From contig CAJJDN010000100.1 in assembly GCA_905182985.1 (NCBI GenBank), forward strand, positions 11,533 to 75,532: 64,000 nucleotides of DNA, in the 5' to 3' direction. The notes below the pieces were generated by a model. That model did not search any database. It saw only the letters and a list, made by a program, of their open reading frames with translations, and was not told the DNA's origin. The translations under genes were made by a program, and so were the position numbers. Origin of the DNA: Paramecium sonneborni. Its lineage: Eukaryota > Ciliophora > Oligohymenophorea > Peniculida > Parameciidae. Below, one piece after another: positions 23,509 to 35,000 of this stretch; the first letter of the stretch is position 1; every line of letters starts with the position of its first letter.

Positions 23509-26500
23509 ATGCAATAAAAAGAAATTAGTCTTTGTGAGGATTCTGTTTTTTGTAAAAAGCCTAAGTGCTAATTAGATCACTCAAGATAATATCAAGGCTT
23601 TTGCATCTGGCTATATAATCAATAAAAAAAAAATGGTGACATAGAGAAGTGCTTAGTTTAGAATTGTAAATTAACACACTGCTCAGAAATCAATTATGAA
23701 CATTTATTAAATACTTTACCTATTAACGGAATTTATTTTCATAATTTATGTGAGACTTAATGTGAAGATAAAAAATGTTAATATCTTCATGTTAAATGGG
23801 CTAAAGGAATTTGTATTAAAGCTCTGATTGCAACTTGTAAAAACTAAGAGTGTTAAAATAAGAAAAGGCACCTAAAATGGTAAGCACTTATGAAAGAGAT
23901 TTACTCACAATATAACATAGAAATATAAGGTAAACAATATAACCCAGAAAATTTAGATACAGATGAAAATTTCAAAAGAATTTTGGAAAAAGAACTAAAA
24001 TTTTGCATACCTTATTTTTAAGGAAAATGTATCTTTAATTCATGTTCTAAATAACATAAATTATGGGAAGAAATAAAAAATATTAATTTTAATTAATTTT
24101 TTAAACCTTGTACATAATTAGAAAAAAATGTGATCAACCACAAATATTAATAATATAAAATATCAGAGGCTCGACTTTTCTGTGAAGAATAATTGCTTAA
24201 AAAATTTAAATATCATGTAAAAAAATCAAATTTTATTGACATTATATTTATAATGGATCTAACTGGATCAATGAAACCTTGGAAACAATAGACGGAACTA
24301 CATATTTAGCGTATCATTGAACAATTTTAGGCTGACTATTTAGAGAATTAGATAAGGGTAGGCTTCGTTGGATATAGAGATAGGTGTGATGAGGAGTAGA
24401 TTGTTTTTCATCCCTTAACCGATTAAGTAACAAATATTATCAAATTTGTGCAATCTTAAAAAGCAGTTGGAGGAGGGGATGAAGCTGAAGATGTTGTAGC
24501 AGGATTAGAATAGGCTTTAAAATTAAATATATCTTAATATTCTTAAAGTTTGTTGATTACTTTCCTATTCTGTGATTCACCTAATCATGGTAGATAATAT
24601 CACAATGAAAATGAGAGTATAAATGATGAATTAAAAAGTTAAATAGACTCCAATACTTTAGAATNGTCTTTGTGAGGATTCTGTTTTTTGTAAAAAGCCT
24701 AAGTGCTAATTAGATCACTCAAGATAATATCAAGGCTTTTGCATCTGGCTATATAATCAATAAAAAAAAAATGGTGACATAGAGAAGTGCTTAGTTTAGA
24801 ATTGTAAATTAACACACTGCTCAGAAATCAATTATGAACATTTATTAAATACTTTACCTATTAACGGAATTTATTTTCATAATTTATGTGAGACTTAATG
24901 TGAAGATAAAAAATGTTAATATCTTCATGTTAAATGGGCTAAAGGAATTTGTATTAAAGCTCTGATTGCAACTTGTAAAAACTAAGAGTGTTAAAATAAG
25001 AAAAGGCACCTAAAATGGTAAGCACTTATGAAAGAGATTTACTCACAATATAACATAGAAATATAAGGTAAACAATATAACCCAGAAAATTTAGATACAG
25101 ATGAAAATTTCAAAAGAATTTTGGAAAAAGAACTAAAATTTTGCATACCTTATTTTTAAGGAAAATGTATCTTTAATTCATGTTCTAAATAACATAAATT
25201 ATGGGAAGAAATAAAAAATATTAATTTTAATTAATTTTTTAAACCTTGTACATAATTAGAAAAAAATGTGATCAACCACAAATATTAATAATATAAAATA
25301 TCAGAGGCTCGACTTTTCTGTGAAGAATAATTGCTTAAAAAATTTAAATATCATGTAAAAAAATCAAATTTTATTGACATTATATTTATAATGGATCTAA
25401 CTGGATCAATGAAACCTTGGAAACAATAGACGGAACTACATATTTAGCGTATCATTGAACAATTTTAGGCTGACTATTTAGAGAATTAGATAAGGGTAGG
25501 CTTCGTTGGATATAGAGATAGGTGTGATGAGGAGTAGATTGTTTTTCATCCCTTAACCGATTAAGTAACAAATATTATCAAATTTGTGCAATCTTAAAAA
25601 GCAGTTGGAGGAGGGGATGAAGCTGAAGATGTTGTAGCAGGATTAGAATAGGCTTTAAAATTAAATATATCTTAATATTCTTAAAGTTTGTTGATTACTT
25701 TCCTATTCTGTGATTCACCTAATCATGGTAGATAATATCACAATGAAAATGAGAGTATAAATGATGAATTAAAAAGTTAAATAGACTCCAATACTTTAGA
25801 ATCAGTTATGTTTAAATTCAAAACTAGAAAAAAAAATAACTATTTCTTTTGTGCAGAAATAACAAATAAAACCTAATCAATGTTTAATATTATGAGTAAA
25901 GGATTTGATAATTTGTCAATAGTTCGATTGGAAAATCCATAAGATTTTTCTGACTTTGTGTAATTTAGTCTATCTAAATCAATTGAATCTTCACTCATGC
26001 GTACACAGTAAATATTAACTGGGACAAATACTACAACTGATAAAAGTTAAAACACCACTTTTTACGTAAAAGCAGAATATGAAAGATTTCATATAACAAA
26101 TTTAAATGATTAAACTGAAAAAAAATAATTAGATTATTGGAAAAAATTTATTAATAACTTAAATTCTCATCAATAGTTAGGAGAAACATGTCTATAAATC
26201 AATGAGAATAATGAAAATGTTGATGATGGATTTATTGAAATAGATGAAGGGATGGATGAAATGTATACTGGTGGTAATTATACCTAAAATACTTTGAAAA
26301 TCCAGAAGAAATCAAGAACTTGTGTATTTAAAGGGTTTGATGCTATTTAAAATAAGTATATAATAATTAAAATTCCAACTCAATATATAAAGGAATATGA
26401 GTTGTCAAAATAAAATGGAAAACCAATTTCCAGAGATTGGATCAAAAAAACTGAAGATTATGCAAAAGCTAGATATTATACAACAAATATTGCAAACGAA

Positions 26501-27445
26501 ATGGCTTATAAATTTAGGAATAAATTATTACAACATAATATAGATGAAATGCCTCCAATTTTTTATGTGGATTGTTCTATTTATAAACTTGAAAAACCAT
26601 TCAAAGGAATTACTACATTATATGGAGAAACATTCATGAATTTTCAACCAAATTAATGGAGAAAAATTTCATCGAACTAAGGTTAATTATCTGCAAATTA
26701 ATATAAAGAATATTATTATACTTCATTCAGTCATTTTACTTATGAGGAAAGCCAAGAAAATTTCGTCATTTTAGATTTACAAGGAATTGAAAATATTTTA
26801 AGTGATGCTTCCATTCAAACAAAAGCTAATTAGATAATGGAATTATAAGTGGATGATACTAATTTGTATGATGAGGGAATAGAAAATTTTAAGAGGTAAC
26901 ATCCCAAATGTAGTATAATATGCTAGAGATTAAATCTTAGTAGAAAAGGTTTTAATGATAAATAGATAAATATAAATAATACTGTATGGAACGGTGGCGA
27001 TATTAATTATATTTGTAAAATGTGTAAATAAATTAATACCTGCTCTTTAAGTGAATATAAAAAATAAAAGGAAATGAAATGTAGCTGCTGTTTAGAATTA
27101 GAATAGTTTGAAGAAGAAGAAATTGAATGTCGCTGCTGTAAAAACATTTATAAATCTAAAATATTTTAAGAAATAGTCAACTTAAACTAATTCAAGCATT
27201 GTCCAACTTGCTCGTAAGAATGTCATTAAAAAAAAAAGAAATGCGAATATTGTGAAGGCTATCATAAAAAAGATTTAGTAGATATTGAATATCAATTTGG
27301 AAGTTACAGTATATGTGTGGATGGATATAGATATCTAAAAGGCCTAAAATGCATAATTTGTTAGGAACAATTTAATATGAGTAAAGAAAAACTCACTCCA
27401 GAGTAATATAATAAAAACTCATATACATGCAAAAAACAACATTGA
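23509..27445 (+). CDS. zinc-finger / von Willebrand A / alpha-kinase protein, interrupted by an assembly duplication
   Basis: Counting the duplicated 1137 bp once (23509-24664 joined to 25803-27445) gives an intronless frame of exactly 933 codons (932 aa). The N-terminus has Cys/His clusters like CCCH fingers (CKKPKCQLDH, CQNKKRH). A von Willebrand A domain begins near residue 240 with a MIDAS motif D-L-T-G-S at about residue 250. An alpha-kinase domain starts near residue 560; its LDLQGIENIL segment (about residue 707) matches the TD-x-QGV-x-x-L motif of eEF2-kinase-like enzymes, and a His/Cys segment (HPKCSIIC) corresponds to their zinc site. The tail holds many C-x2-C pairs. The vWA + alpha-kinase pairing is known from Dictyostelium VwkA-type kinases, so it is probably a Ser/Thr kinase. 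As assembled, the N and the repeat shift the frame. Confidence 0.85.
23528..24664 (+). repeat. first copy of an exact 1137-bp duplication
   Basis: This interval recurs at 24666-25802 with no difference in the stretches I compared, offset by 1138 bp because one undetermined base lies between. It covers the zinc-finger and vWA part of the kinase gene. Confidence 0.93.
24665..24665. other. assembly junction (N)
   Basis: Single N exactly between the end of one copy and the start of the other. This is the signature of two contigs with unmerged overlapping ends placed in tandem. Confidence 0.93.
24666..25802 (+). repeat. second copy of the exact 1137-bp duplication
   Basis: Same sequence as 23528-24664. 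Reading through from the first copy is out of frame by one base, so a genuine duplication would destroy the gene. Treating it as a contig overlap restores one clean 932-residue frame. Confidence 0.93.
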
Positions 27446-28664
27446 TATCACATACAAATATTTAATAATAAATTTTTTTTTAAATAATCTGTCTTTTTTG
27501 ATTAGCAATAGTATCTTGCTATTGTAAATTAATATTTATCCAGTTGTTTCTGTTTAATTAATAATGAAGATAGTTATAGTTGATGTTAATTTTTTCAACT
27601 TCTTAAAAAATGTCTATCTATCCATAAATTCTCATAAATTTGAAGTCTTTTTAACTATGAGATACAAATTCTTAATAAAGTTTCTCATCTCTATTAAGTA
27701 TATTCTAAATTGTATGTTAAATGCTAAAAATTAAATATTAATACATTTATGACAAATTCTACAAAGTTCACAATCAAAAAATCTCTTCAGAGTGAATTGG
27801 TAAGTATTTAAATAAAATATTTATTTTTATAAATATATTTGCCATTCTCATCTTATTAGAATTCAGATATTTTTATGTTTTGAGAAATCTTTAAGATGAT
27901 AATGTGAAAGTAAATTAATTCTCAATACACAGGAAAAGAAAGTCAATTAATTAAATATTTATTTTTAATAATTGCATAAAAAAGAGTATAATTCGTTCAT
28001 TTTTGTATTTAACAAAAATATTGATTTATTTTATGTGAATATAAAATAAAACAAGCAAATAATTGAATTTAAAATATACATCAACTTTTGATTAGATTTT
28101 TATAATTTAGGTAGGTTGAGTTTTATCTTTTTATCAATTTCTATTATTACATGTGAGATATGTAGCTTTCAAAAAATACTCAGCAAAATTAAAATAAAAA
28201 AAGATGAAAAATATTATCTAATTATTCAATTTTAATAGTAGAAATCAATGGTGGGTACATTATAAAGCTTTCTCATTACTTTAAAATTATTCTTTTGATT
28301 CTTTGAATTCTTTTTTCACTTTTTGAATATTTCATGGCATATTTTTGATAACAGCCATGAAAATACATTAAACTAAGCTGCAAAAGCCATCCATTTTATT
28401 GTTGATTGATCTCTTAGTTAGATTCTTATTCAATTTTCTAATGCATAATTAATCATACACTTTTTTTAATGGTATGCACAATCATATATTTTAAAATAAA
28501 ATTTAAATAAATAATAATTTAATGATTAGCGTCATTTCAAATTCATAAATTCCTAAAATTATCTAATATAAATTTTGATAACAAACTTCAAAAATGAATT
28601 ATGGAATGTTCAATAAAATAAATACATTATAAGGGAGAAAATAAAACTTACCATCTCATAAAAT
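27446..28664. other. intergenic, starting with a coding-like extension
   Basis: Past the kinase stop (TGA 27443) the same frame stays protein-like for about 110 codons: YHIQIFNNKFFFKQS, DQQQYLAIVNQYLSSC, CQFFQLLKKCLSIHKF and YSKLYVKCQKLNI, broken only by TGA near 27575 and 27635. It may be a former C-terminus now cut off. From about 27800 to the P450 start nothing was recognised. Confidence 0.4.
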
Positions 28665-30203
28665 ATGTTTTAATTTTCTTTCTTGGAAATACTATTATAC
28701 TTAGTTTTCATCTTAGCATTGCTAATTTGTAAACCATTAGTTTAAATGTTGTTAATGAAGATGAAATATGGAAAAAAAATGTATATGATATATTATCCTT
28801 TTTTTGGAAGAGGGATTCATTATAAAAATTAGATCAAGAGATACAATGATATAATGCATTTTGAAAAGATGATTTCATAGGAGAATCCTGAAGTGGAAAT
28901 AATTGTGAACAATTCATTTATGGGATTGACCCAGATATTTATAAAACCAGATCATATAAAATAAATTCTGTAGAATTAAGATTTATATAGAAAGGCAAGA
29001 AAAGTGTTTTTGTTTGGTGAAAAAATGTTTTACAAAGGTATATTTTTTAAATAATAATTAGGTTTGGTATTTTAAGAAGGAGAAGATTGGAAATTGGCTA
29101 GAAATGTGCTTTCAAAATCATTTGAATTTGAACAGTTAAGAGCAAGAATACCATTAATAAAGAAATTATGTGAAGAGAAGTTCTAATAAGTTTAAGAGAA
29201 AGAAGCTATAGATATTATAAACATATCAGGTAACATTGTTGGAGAAGTGATAACTCAATCCTTCTTTAGTTAAAGTTTCAAGAATATAAATGGATAAACA
29301 TTCTTATCTGAATTGGTAAATGTTTTAATAAGCATAATTTCTCAATATAGAGTAGCACCATATAGATGTTCTACAAGAGCTTTGATTTTCGGAGAATAGG
29401 AATTTCCAAATTGGACCTTATCAAAAGTTGAAATATAGCTTTTAGCAAGACTATAAAATATCAAAGATATCTTGAAGATTTCAATTCAAGAAAGATAGAA
29501 GATGTAGAATAAACCAGCTGACTTTTTAACAGCATATATTGATACTATATGTAATAATTACTTTTATAATTTAGAACAAAATCCAAAATTAACTGAAGAA
29601 CATGCAATTCAATAATATATATTGTTAATCTTTGCAGGTATAGATACAACCAGTAATTTATTTGGGGCATGTTGCTATGCTTTATCCGTTCATCCTGAAT
29701 GGCAAATAAAATTAAGAGAAGAAATAAAAAAATAATATCAGACATATGAATAATTAAACAGTGAAAACATAAATATGTCAAATTTAATCACTAATTTTAT
29801 CAATGAATGTATGAGAATGTATACTCCAGTACCATATTTGATTGAAAGAGAAGTTATAAAAGATCACAAGGTTGGAGATTACTTTTTAAAAAAGAATTCA
29901 TAAGTTTAATTGTGTGTATTAGCAAATAATTATGATGTAAACAAATTCCCAAATCCTTTTAATTTTAATCCTAATAGATGGAATACATAAAATATTGATC
30001 CATTTCTATTTATACCATTTTCAACTGGAAAAAGAAATTGTATAGGTTAACATATGGCATTAATGGAAATTAAATGCTTATTGATTTATTTGCTAATGAA
30101 TTTTGAAGTGAATCTAGAAGGTGAAAATCATGTTTGGACTCAGAAATTTGTTTACACAATTCAAAATGAGAAATTTATCTCATTAAAAAGATTAGCTAAA
30201 TGA
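28665..30203 (+). CDS. cytochrome P450 monooxygenase
   Basis: ATG 28665, TGA 30201 and one 24-nt intron (29038-29061) give exactly 505 codons (504 aa), the usual P450 size. The N-terminus has a membrane anchor (LEILLYLVFILALLI). The I-helix oxygen-binding motif is AGIDTTS near residue 316, the K-helix ECMR follows, and PNPFNFNPNRW is the PERF-like region. The haem loop is FSTGKRNCIGQ with the thiolate Cys near residue 451. The protein is a haem-thiolate oxidase, probably anchored in the endoplasmic reticulum and fed by a P450 reductase; the overall pattern is like CYP3/CYP4-clan enzymes. The substrate cannot be told. The haem motif also fixes the genetic code, since the Gln after CIG is encoded by TAA. 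No partner gene is nearby. Confidence 0.93.
29038..29061 (+). other. 24-nt intron in the P450 gene
   Basis: GTATAT...ATTAG, phase 1. Without its removal the frame is lost before GLVFQEGEDWKLARNVL, a conserved P450 C-helix segment, so splicing is well supported. Confidence 0.9.
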
Positions 30204-31400
30204 GCTACAATCATTCATATATATTATAATATATAATATGATTATTCTAAATCAACTTTTTAAATTATATTAATTTATCTCAAAATTTAGGGAATCCTAT
30301 CAATAAAAAATGGTAAGTAGTGCATTTTCATTATTTCAAATTTATATTACGATTTCTCAATAGGTTAAAAAAAATTGAAAATAATAAGATTATAAAGATA
30401 TTTTTCATCCTCTATTTATATAAATAGATTAAATGTATTAAATGAAGTTCTTTTGTAATTTGCTTTAAAAATAATTGTATTTGATAAATACATTATTTTT
30501 CTCAAGAAATATTTCATTTATCTTACTGTTTATTTTAAATGAGATGCGATTATTCATTTTTATTAAAAGAGTAAATGTTGCAAACTTTTAATAATTATTA
30601 TATTTATGAATTATGAATCAGATGATAAAATAAAATAACAGATATAAAAAGTAGAATCTAATCATAATCAAATAATAGTATAAAATTAAACCCTGCATTT
30701 GTAATATTTTATTCGAAGTTGTGGGTGTTTATTTCGTAATTTTCTATATTTTATCAAATATAGTCAACTAATTTTTTATCAACAGACTCATTTAAGTTCT
30801 GCTTTCAGTTCATCAATCTTATTTCTAATATTTTTACTTTGAATTATTTTTCTAATTGTCCATGATAGTAAAAAAAGAAATAGAGGGATTTAAAAGACCG
30901 TCAATTTTACTTTAATATCTTTTCAAATATAAGCTTAAATGGAAAATTGTATATTAATCGGCATCAGAATTCATCTAATTTTATTATTATGAAAAATATT
31001 ACTATAATTTTTTTAATCAATATTTTTTTTATTTATTAAACCAAAATTTAAGTATTAAAATAATTAGATAATTTAGATTAATGTGATATAATTTTTCTTA
31101 TTAATAAAGAATTATATAAATCGATGATGATTAAGATATTGATCATCCTATTTAATAAATTAATTAATTCATAAAGTATTTTCTTGCTTTCTTTATTCAT
31201 TGTATTTTAAGATGATTTATTTCTATCATTATTTTGTTTACTCATCTCTATTTTTAATAAGAAATAGTTAAAATTAAATGGCAGGTCTATTTTTTATAGA
31301 AAGTCCAGTTAAAATATTCGAGGCAAAAAGTCTTAAACTTCTATGTGAATGAATTGGAATCAAAATTTATTAATGTAATTTTTCTAGCTGCAAATAAGAC
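30204..31400. other. intergenic, nothing recognised
   Basis: About 1.2 kb of AT-rich sequence with many TGA codons. No gene, RNA or repeat could be supported. Confidence 0.45.
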
Positions 31401-31622
31401 ATGTTGTTGAGAAAATTAATATTGATATTTGTACATACTTAAAAAGAAAATTATAAATAAAACCATATGGATTTTCTTGAATAAATAATTAGAAAAATTA
31501 TCTCCTTACTAACATAAAATGTAAATGAGAATTTAAATTAAGATAAATATTCTAAATTGTGGCATAACTAATACTAAATTTTAAGGAATTATGTTACATA
31601 TGCCTATTGTTATGAAGGATGA
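31401..31622 (+). pseudogene. gene fragment, 73 codons, family unknown
   Basis: ATG 31401 to TGA 31620 encodes a protein-like stretch with an N-terminal hydrophobic start (MLLRKLILIFVH) and a polar, aromatic-rich end (KLWHNQYQILRNYVTYAYC). After the stop, similar coding-like scraps continue in other frames to about 31750 (LLYFIEIFSFFKEL). It is probably a broken gene; no domain recognised. Confidence 0.3.
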
Positions 31623-32018
31623 TATTGTAAAATAGTCTAACAAAATTAGAAGCCATTTTAAAAGAAATTACAGAATTTGCTATACTTTATAGAGATTTTT
31701 TCATTTTTCAAGGAATTGTAAGAAAAAATTTATAAAATTTTCAAATTTTAAAGACAAACAAGACTTAATGAGTAAGTAATAAAATCAGAAAATTATATGA
31801 AAGTTATAAATTATGAAATTTCACAACATCACTTCATTTTGAATTTAAATTAACAAATAAAAATTTTTAAATTCTGATTTTAATTGATTAAGATTCATAA
31901 TGATAACATTCCTAAAGATATATATTTTATATTTTTGGGAAGCAATTATTTTCATATTTTTTTGTTTTTAAGATATTTAATATGTTATTGGTGGGTTTTA
32001 TTATTAATATATTTAAAA
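31623..32018. other. upstream region of the first giant gene
   Basis: Apart from the coding-like scraps mentioned above, only AT-rich leader sequence is seen. Confidence 0.4.
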
Positions 32019-35000
32019 ATGTTTTTGATAATTTTTTTTTATTTAGCATCATCTTAATGCCCTTATTAGAATTTCAATCAATCCTAATTAAATAGTGAGA
32101 ATTTTTATGAAGAAAGAAGCTATGTAAGAGGAAATCCTTATGCATTTGGAGTATGGATTCAATATGCTCCTATTAGAAGAAATAAATATTTAAATTAATC
32201 AAAATCATATTTTAATTAACAATAATCCTTGGATGGTTTTCATATATTGAATTTCTAAAGTGACTTAAGAATTTAAACTTTATTTTATTAAAAATGGGTT
32301 TATAAAACAACGAATCCAATTTTAGTTATTTTATAAAGAGCTTCAGGAGCAATCTATCAATATTAGTTTTAACATGACAAAAACTATTATGAGGGTTATT
32401 GGATTTTTACATATTTTAGTTTTTTTTACGACAATAAATATAATTTTGTTCAATATCATACTGGAGATAAATCTTTTGGTAGTTACTTAGTTACTAATAG
32501 AATTTTAAGCACATAAACAACCAATGCCAAATTAGAATATGGAGGATAGGGTTAATTTAAGATAGGATCTCTTGATTATAATTTTAATATCTTTTCTGGA
32601 AGAATTTCAATTATTACTATCTTTTAGGATTAAATATTATTTTTTAACACTAATGAAAAATAAAAGTTTGTGGATTTTTTATCAACTTGTTCAATTCCCT
32701 AATTTTGTTAGAATGAATAATAAATCTTTTTATCTAAATAACCATGTAATATTTAAAATTGCACTTTGCATCAATTTACTGTTGATAATACTGGATTACA
32801 ATATATGTTTGATTTTTGGATCAAAAGAGGTGCTGAAAATTTAAATTCTTTAAGAGAAATGATACTTAGTTTATGTGGAAGATATTAAAATAATTTAATT
32901 TACAATTAATTCTTTTTATTTTGGATAAATCAAGAGAAAAAAGTAAATTTAACTCACCATTTGGAATTAAATATATTACCATAAGAAATACAGGCATTAG
33001 ATGAATTACAAATTTAATGGTAATTATCAAAAAACATATCCTATTTTGAGAAATGGGTTTATTTAAATTATGAACTTTATTAAGATGGATATTATTAAAA
33101 TTTAATATTGAGAAGTTATTATTCTTGTTGTAATATTTGGAATTAAGACTAAATATTATAAATAAAATCATATCGATTTTTTACAAATTACCAAATATCT
33201 ATATCTACTTCAATGGCAGGATTCCAGAACACCCCATATTTTGTTTAATTTTAAGGCTTAATTTCAAATTTTCGTTTAAGATACTGTTATCCAACTAATA
33301 TATAATTTAATAATCAACATAATTTAAGTAATAAGAATATTTATAATAGATTGCCATGATTTATGTAAAACTTGTAAGGGACCAACAGAGTTTGACTGTT
33401 TATCGTGTTATGAAGAATAAAATAGAGTTTACTTATCTGACTATAATTTATGTTTATGTTAAACTGATTATGTAGAAACCTTAGATTTAGTTTGCAAAAG
33501 TATTGAATATAATTAGATATTAGAAAATTTTAAAAGTACATTGGCTTAGGGATAATCATAACATAAAGAATATATCCTAAGATAAATCTAAATTTCCACT
33601 AAGTGTAATTATGGTGAATTTGAAGCTTGGAAAGACAATAAATTTTATGGATGTATTTAATGGTATTAAAAATTTATAATTTAAGCCCTTATTTTGGTTA
33701 AAATAATTATAGATTGCAATGTATTAACTGCTTATTAAATTCTTAAAAGTGGTATGTATTACCTATATGTAATATTGAATTTTAAAGTGATGACTCTTTT
33801 TTTTATTTTGATGAATATTTAGATTATAATTATTAGGAATTGTTTCTAATAAATTATGATTTAATGTCTATTGAATTATGTAATGGTTGTGATAAAGTAA
33901 TTTAAGAAAAAAACTCTAGAACAATTATCAGAAATCTTAATGGCTAAAATAACTTTTATTTATGCAAATAAAATATGTATTCTTATAATAATGCTTGTAT
34001 ACAATGTGATCAATAATGTATTTATTGTAAAGATGATGGGATTTGTTTAGAGTGTAATAAAGGATTTTATTTGAAAATGGATAAATGTCATAATTGTCCT
34101 GAATCATGTGATGAATGTGTTTTTAATAGTGAAATTGATTAAATAACATGTATGAAATGTTAAAATAGTCATAATTTACTTAATTCTATCTGTATTTAAT
34201 GTGGATACCTTTGCCGATCATGTGAAAGAAGAATCAATAAAAATAATGGATAAGAATATTTAAAATGTTTAGAATGTCAACAAGATGCATTTATATCACT
34301 TGATGGAGTAAACTGTTATTTAAACCCTCTAAGTAATTGCATTTTACCATTTTAATACTCTTTAAACAATCCTGCTAATAACATTTTTTATTATGAATTT
34401 AAACCTGAAGAATAATAAAATATTAAGACAGCTTGTAGTTTTTGTTCAATATCTTCATATTTGGAAGCTTATGATAATAAATATTTCTGTACACCAATTT
34501 CAGATTCTTGGAATTATACTGGCTGCATATTGCTATCAAAATAAATAGGAGATGAATTAACTTGTTTAATTGGAATAAAGGCCTTAATGCCTCAACCTTA
34601 TATTGGATATTGCACTTAATAAATTCCATATTGTGGAGCTTGTTATTTTGTAGATTGGGAAACGAGTAATTTTTGTCTACTTTGTGAAAATGGATACTAT
34701 AATGATTATTATACTAGTTATTGTAAGCCTTGCCCATCTGAATGTACCTTATGTGTAGAAACAGATTCTTCTAAACTCTTAAAATCAGCTAGTTCTGTGG
34801 TCATATAGATTTTACTAAACGAAGCATTAATTAATTATAATGCTCTGACCAGAAATCCAAATTAAAATGAAGTTAGAGTTAAATGTACATAATGTTAAGA
34901 GGGTTATGAGATTTATTTTGATAAATGCATAGAATAATGTCCTAATAATTGTAAATCATGTAAAATTATTGATTACAAACAGATTTGTATTACATGCAAA

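Noticed and set aside
24666..25802. Real tandem duplication of the vWA region
   Set aside because: An N lies exactly at the junction, the copies look identical and the frame breaks by one base, so a contig overlap explains it better.
32572..33171. Short standard-code frames inside the first giant gene
   Set aside because: They are other-frame shadows of the long Gln-code frame, which has Cys spacing and continuity over 8.8 kb.
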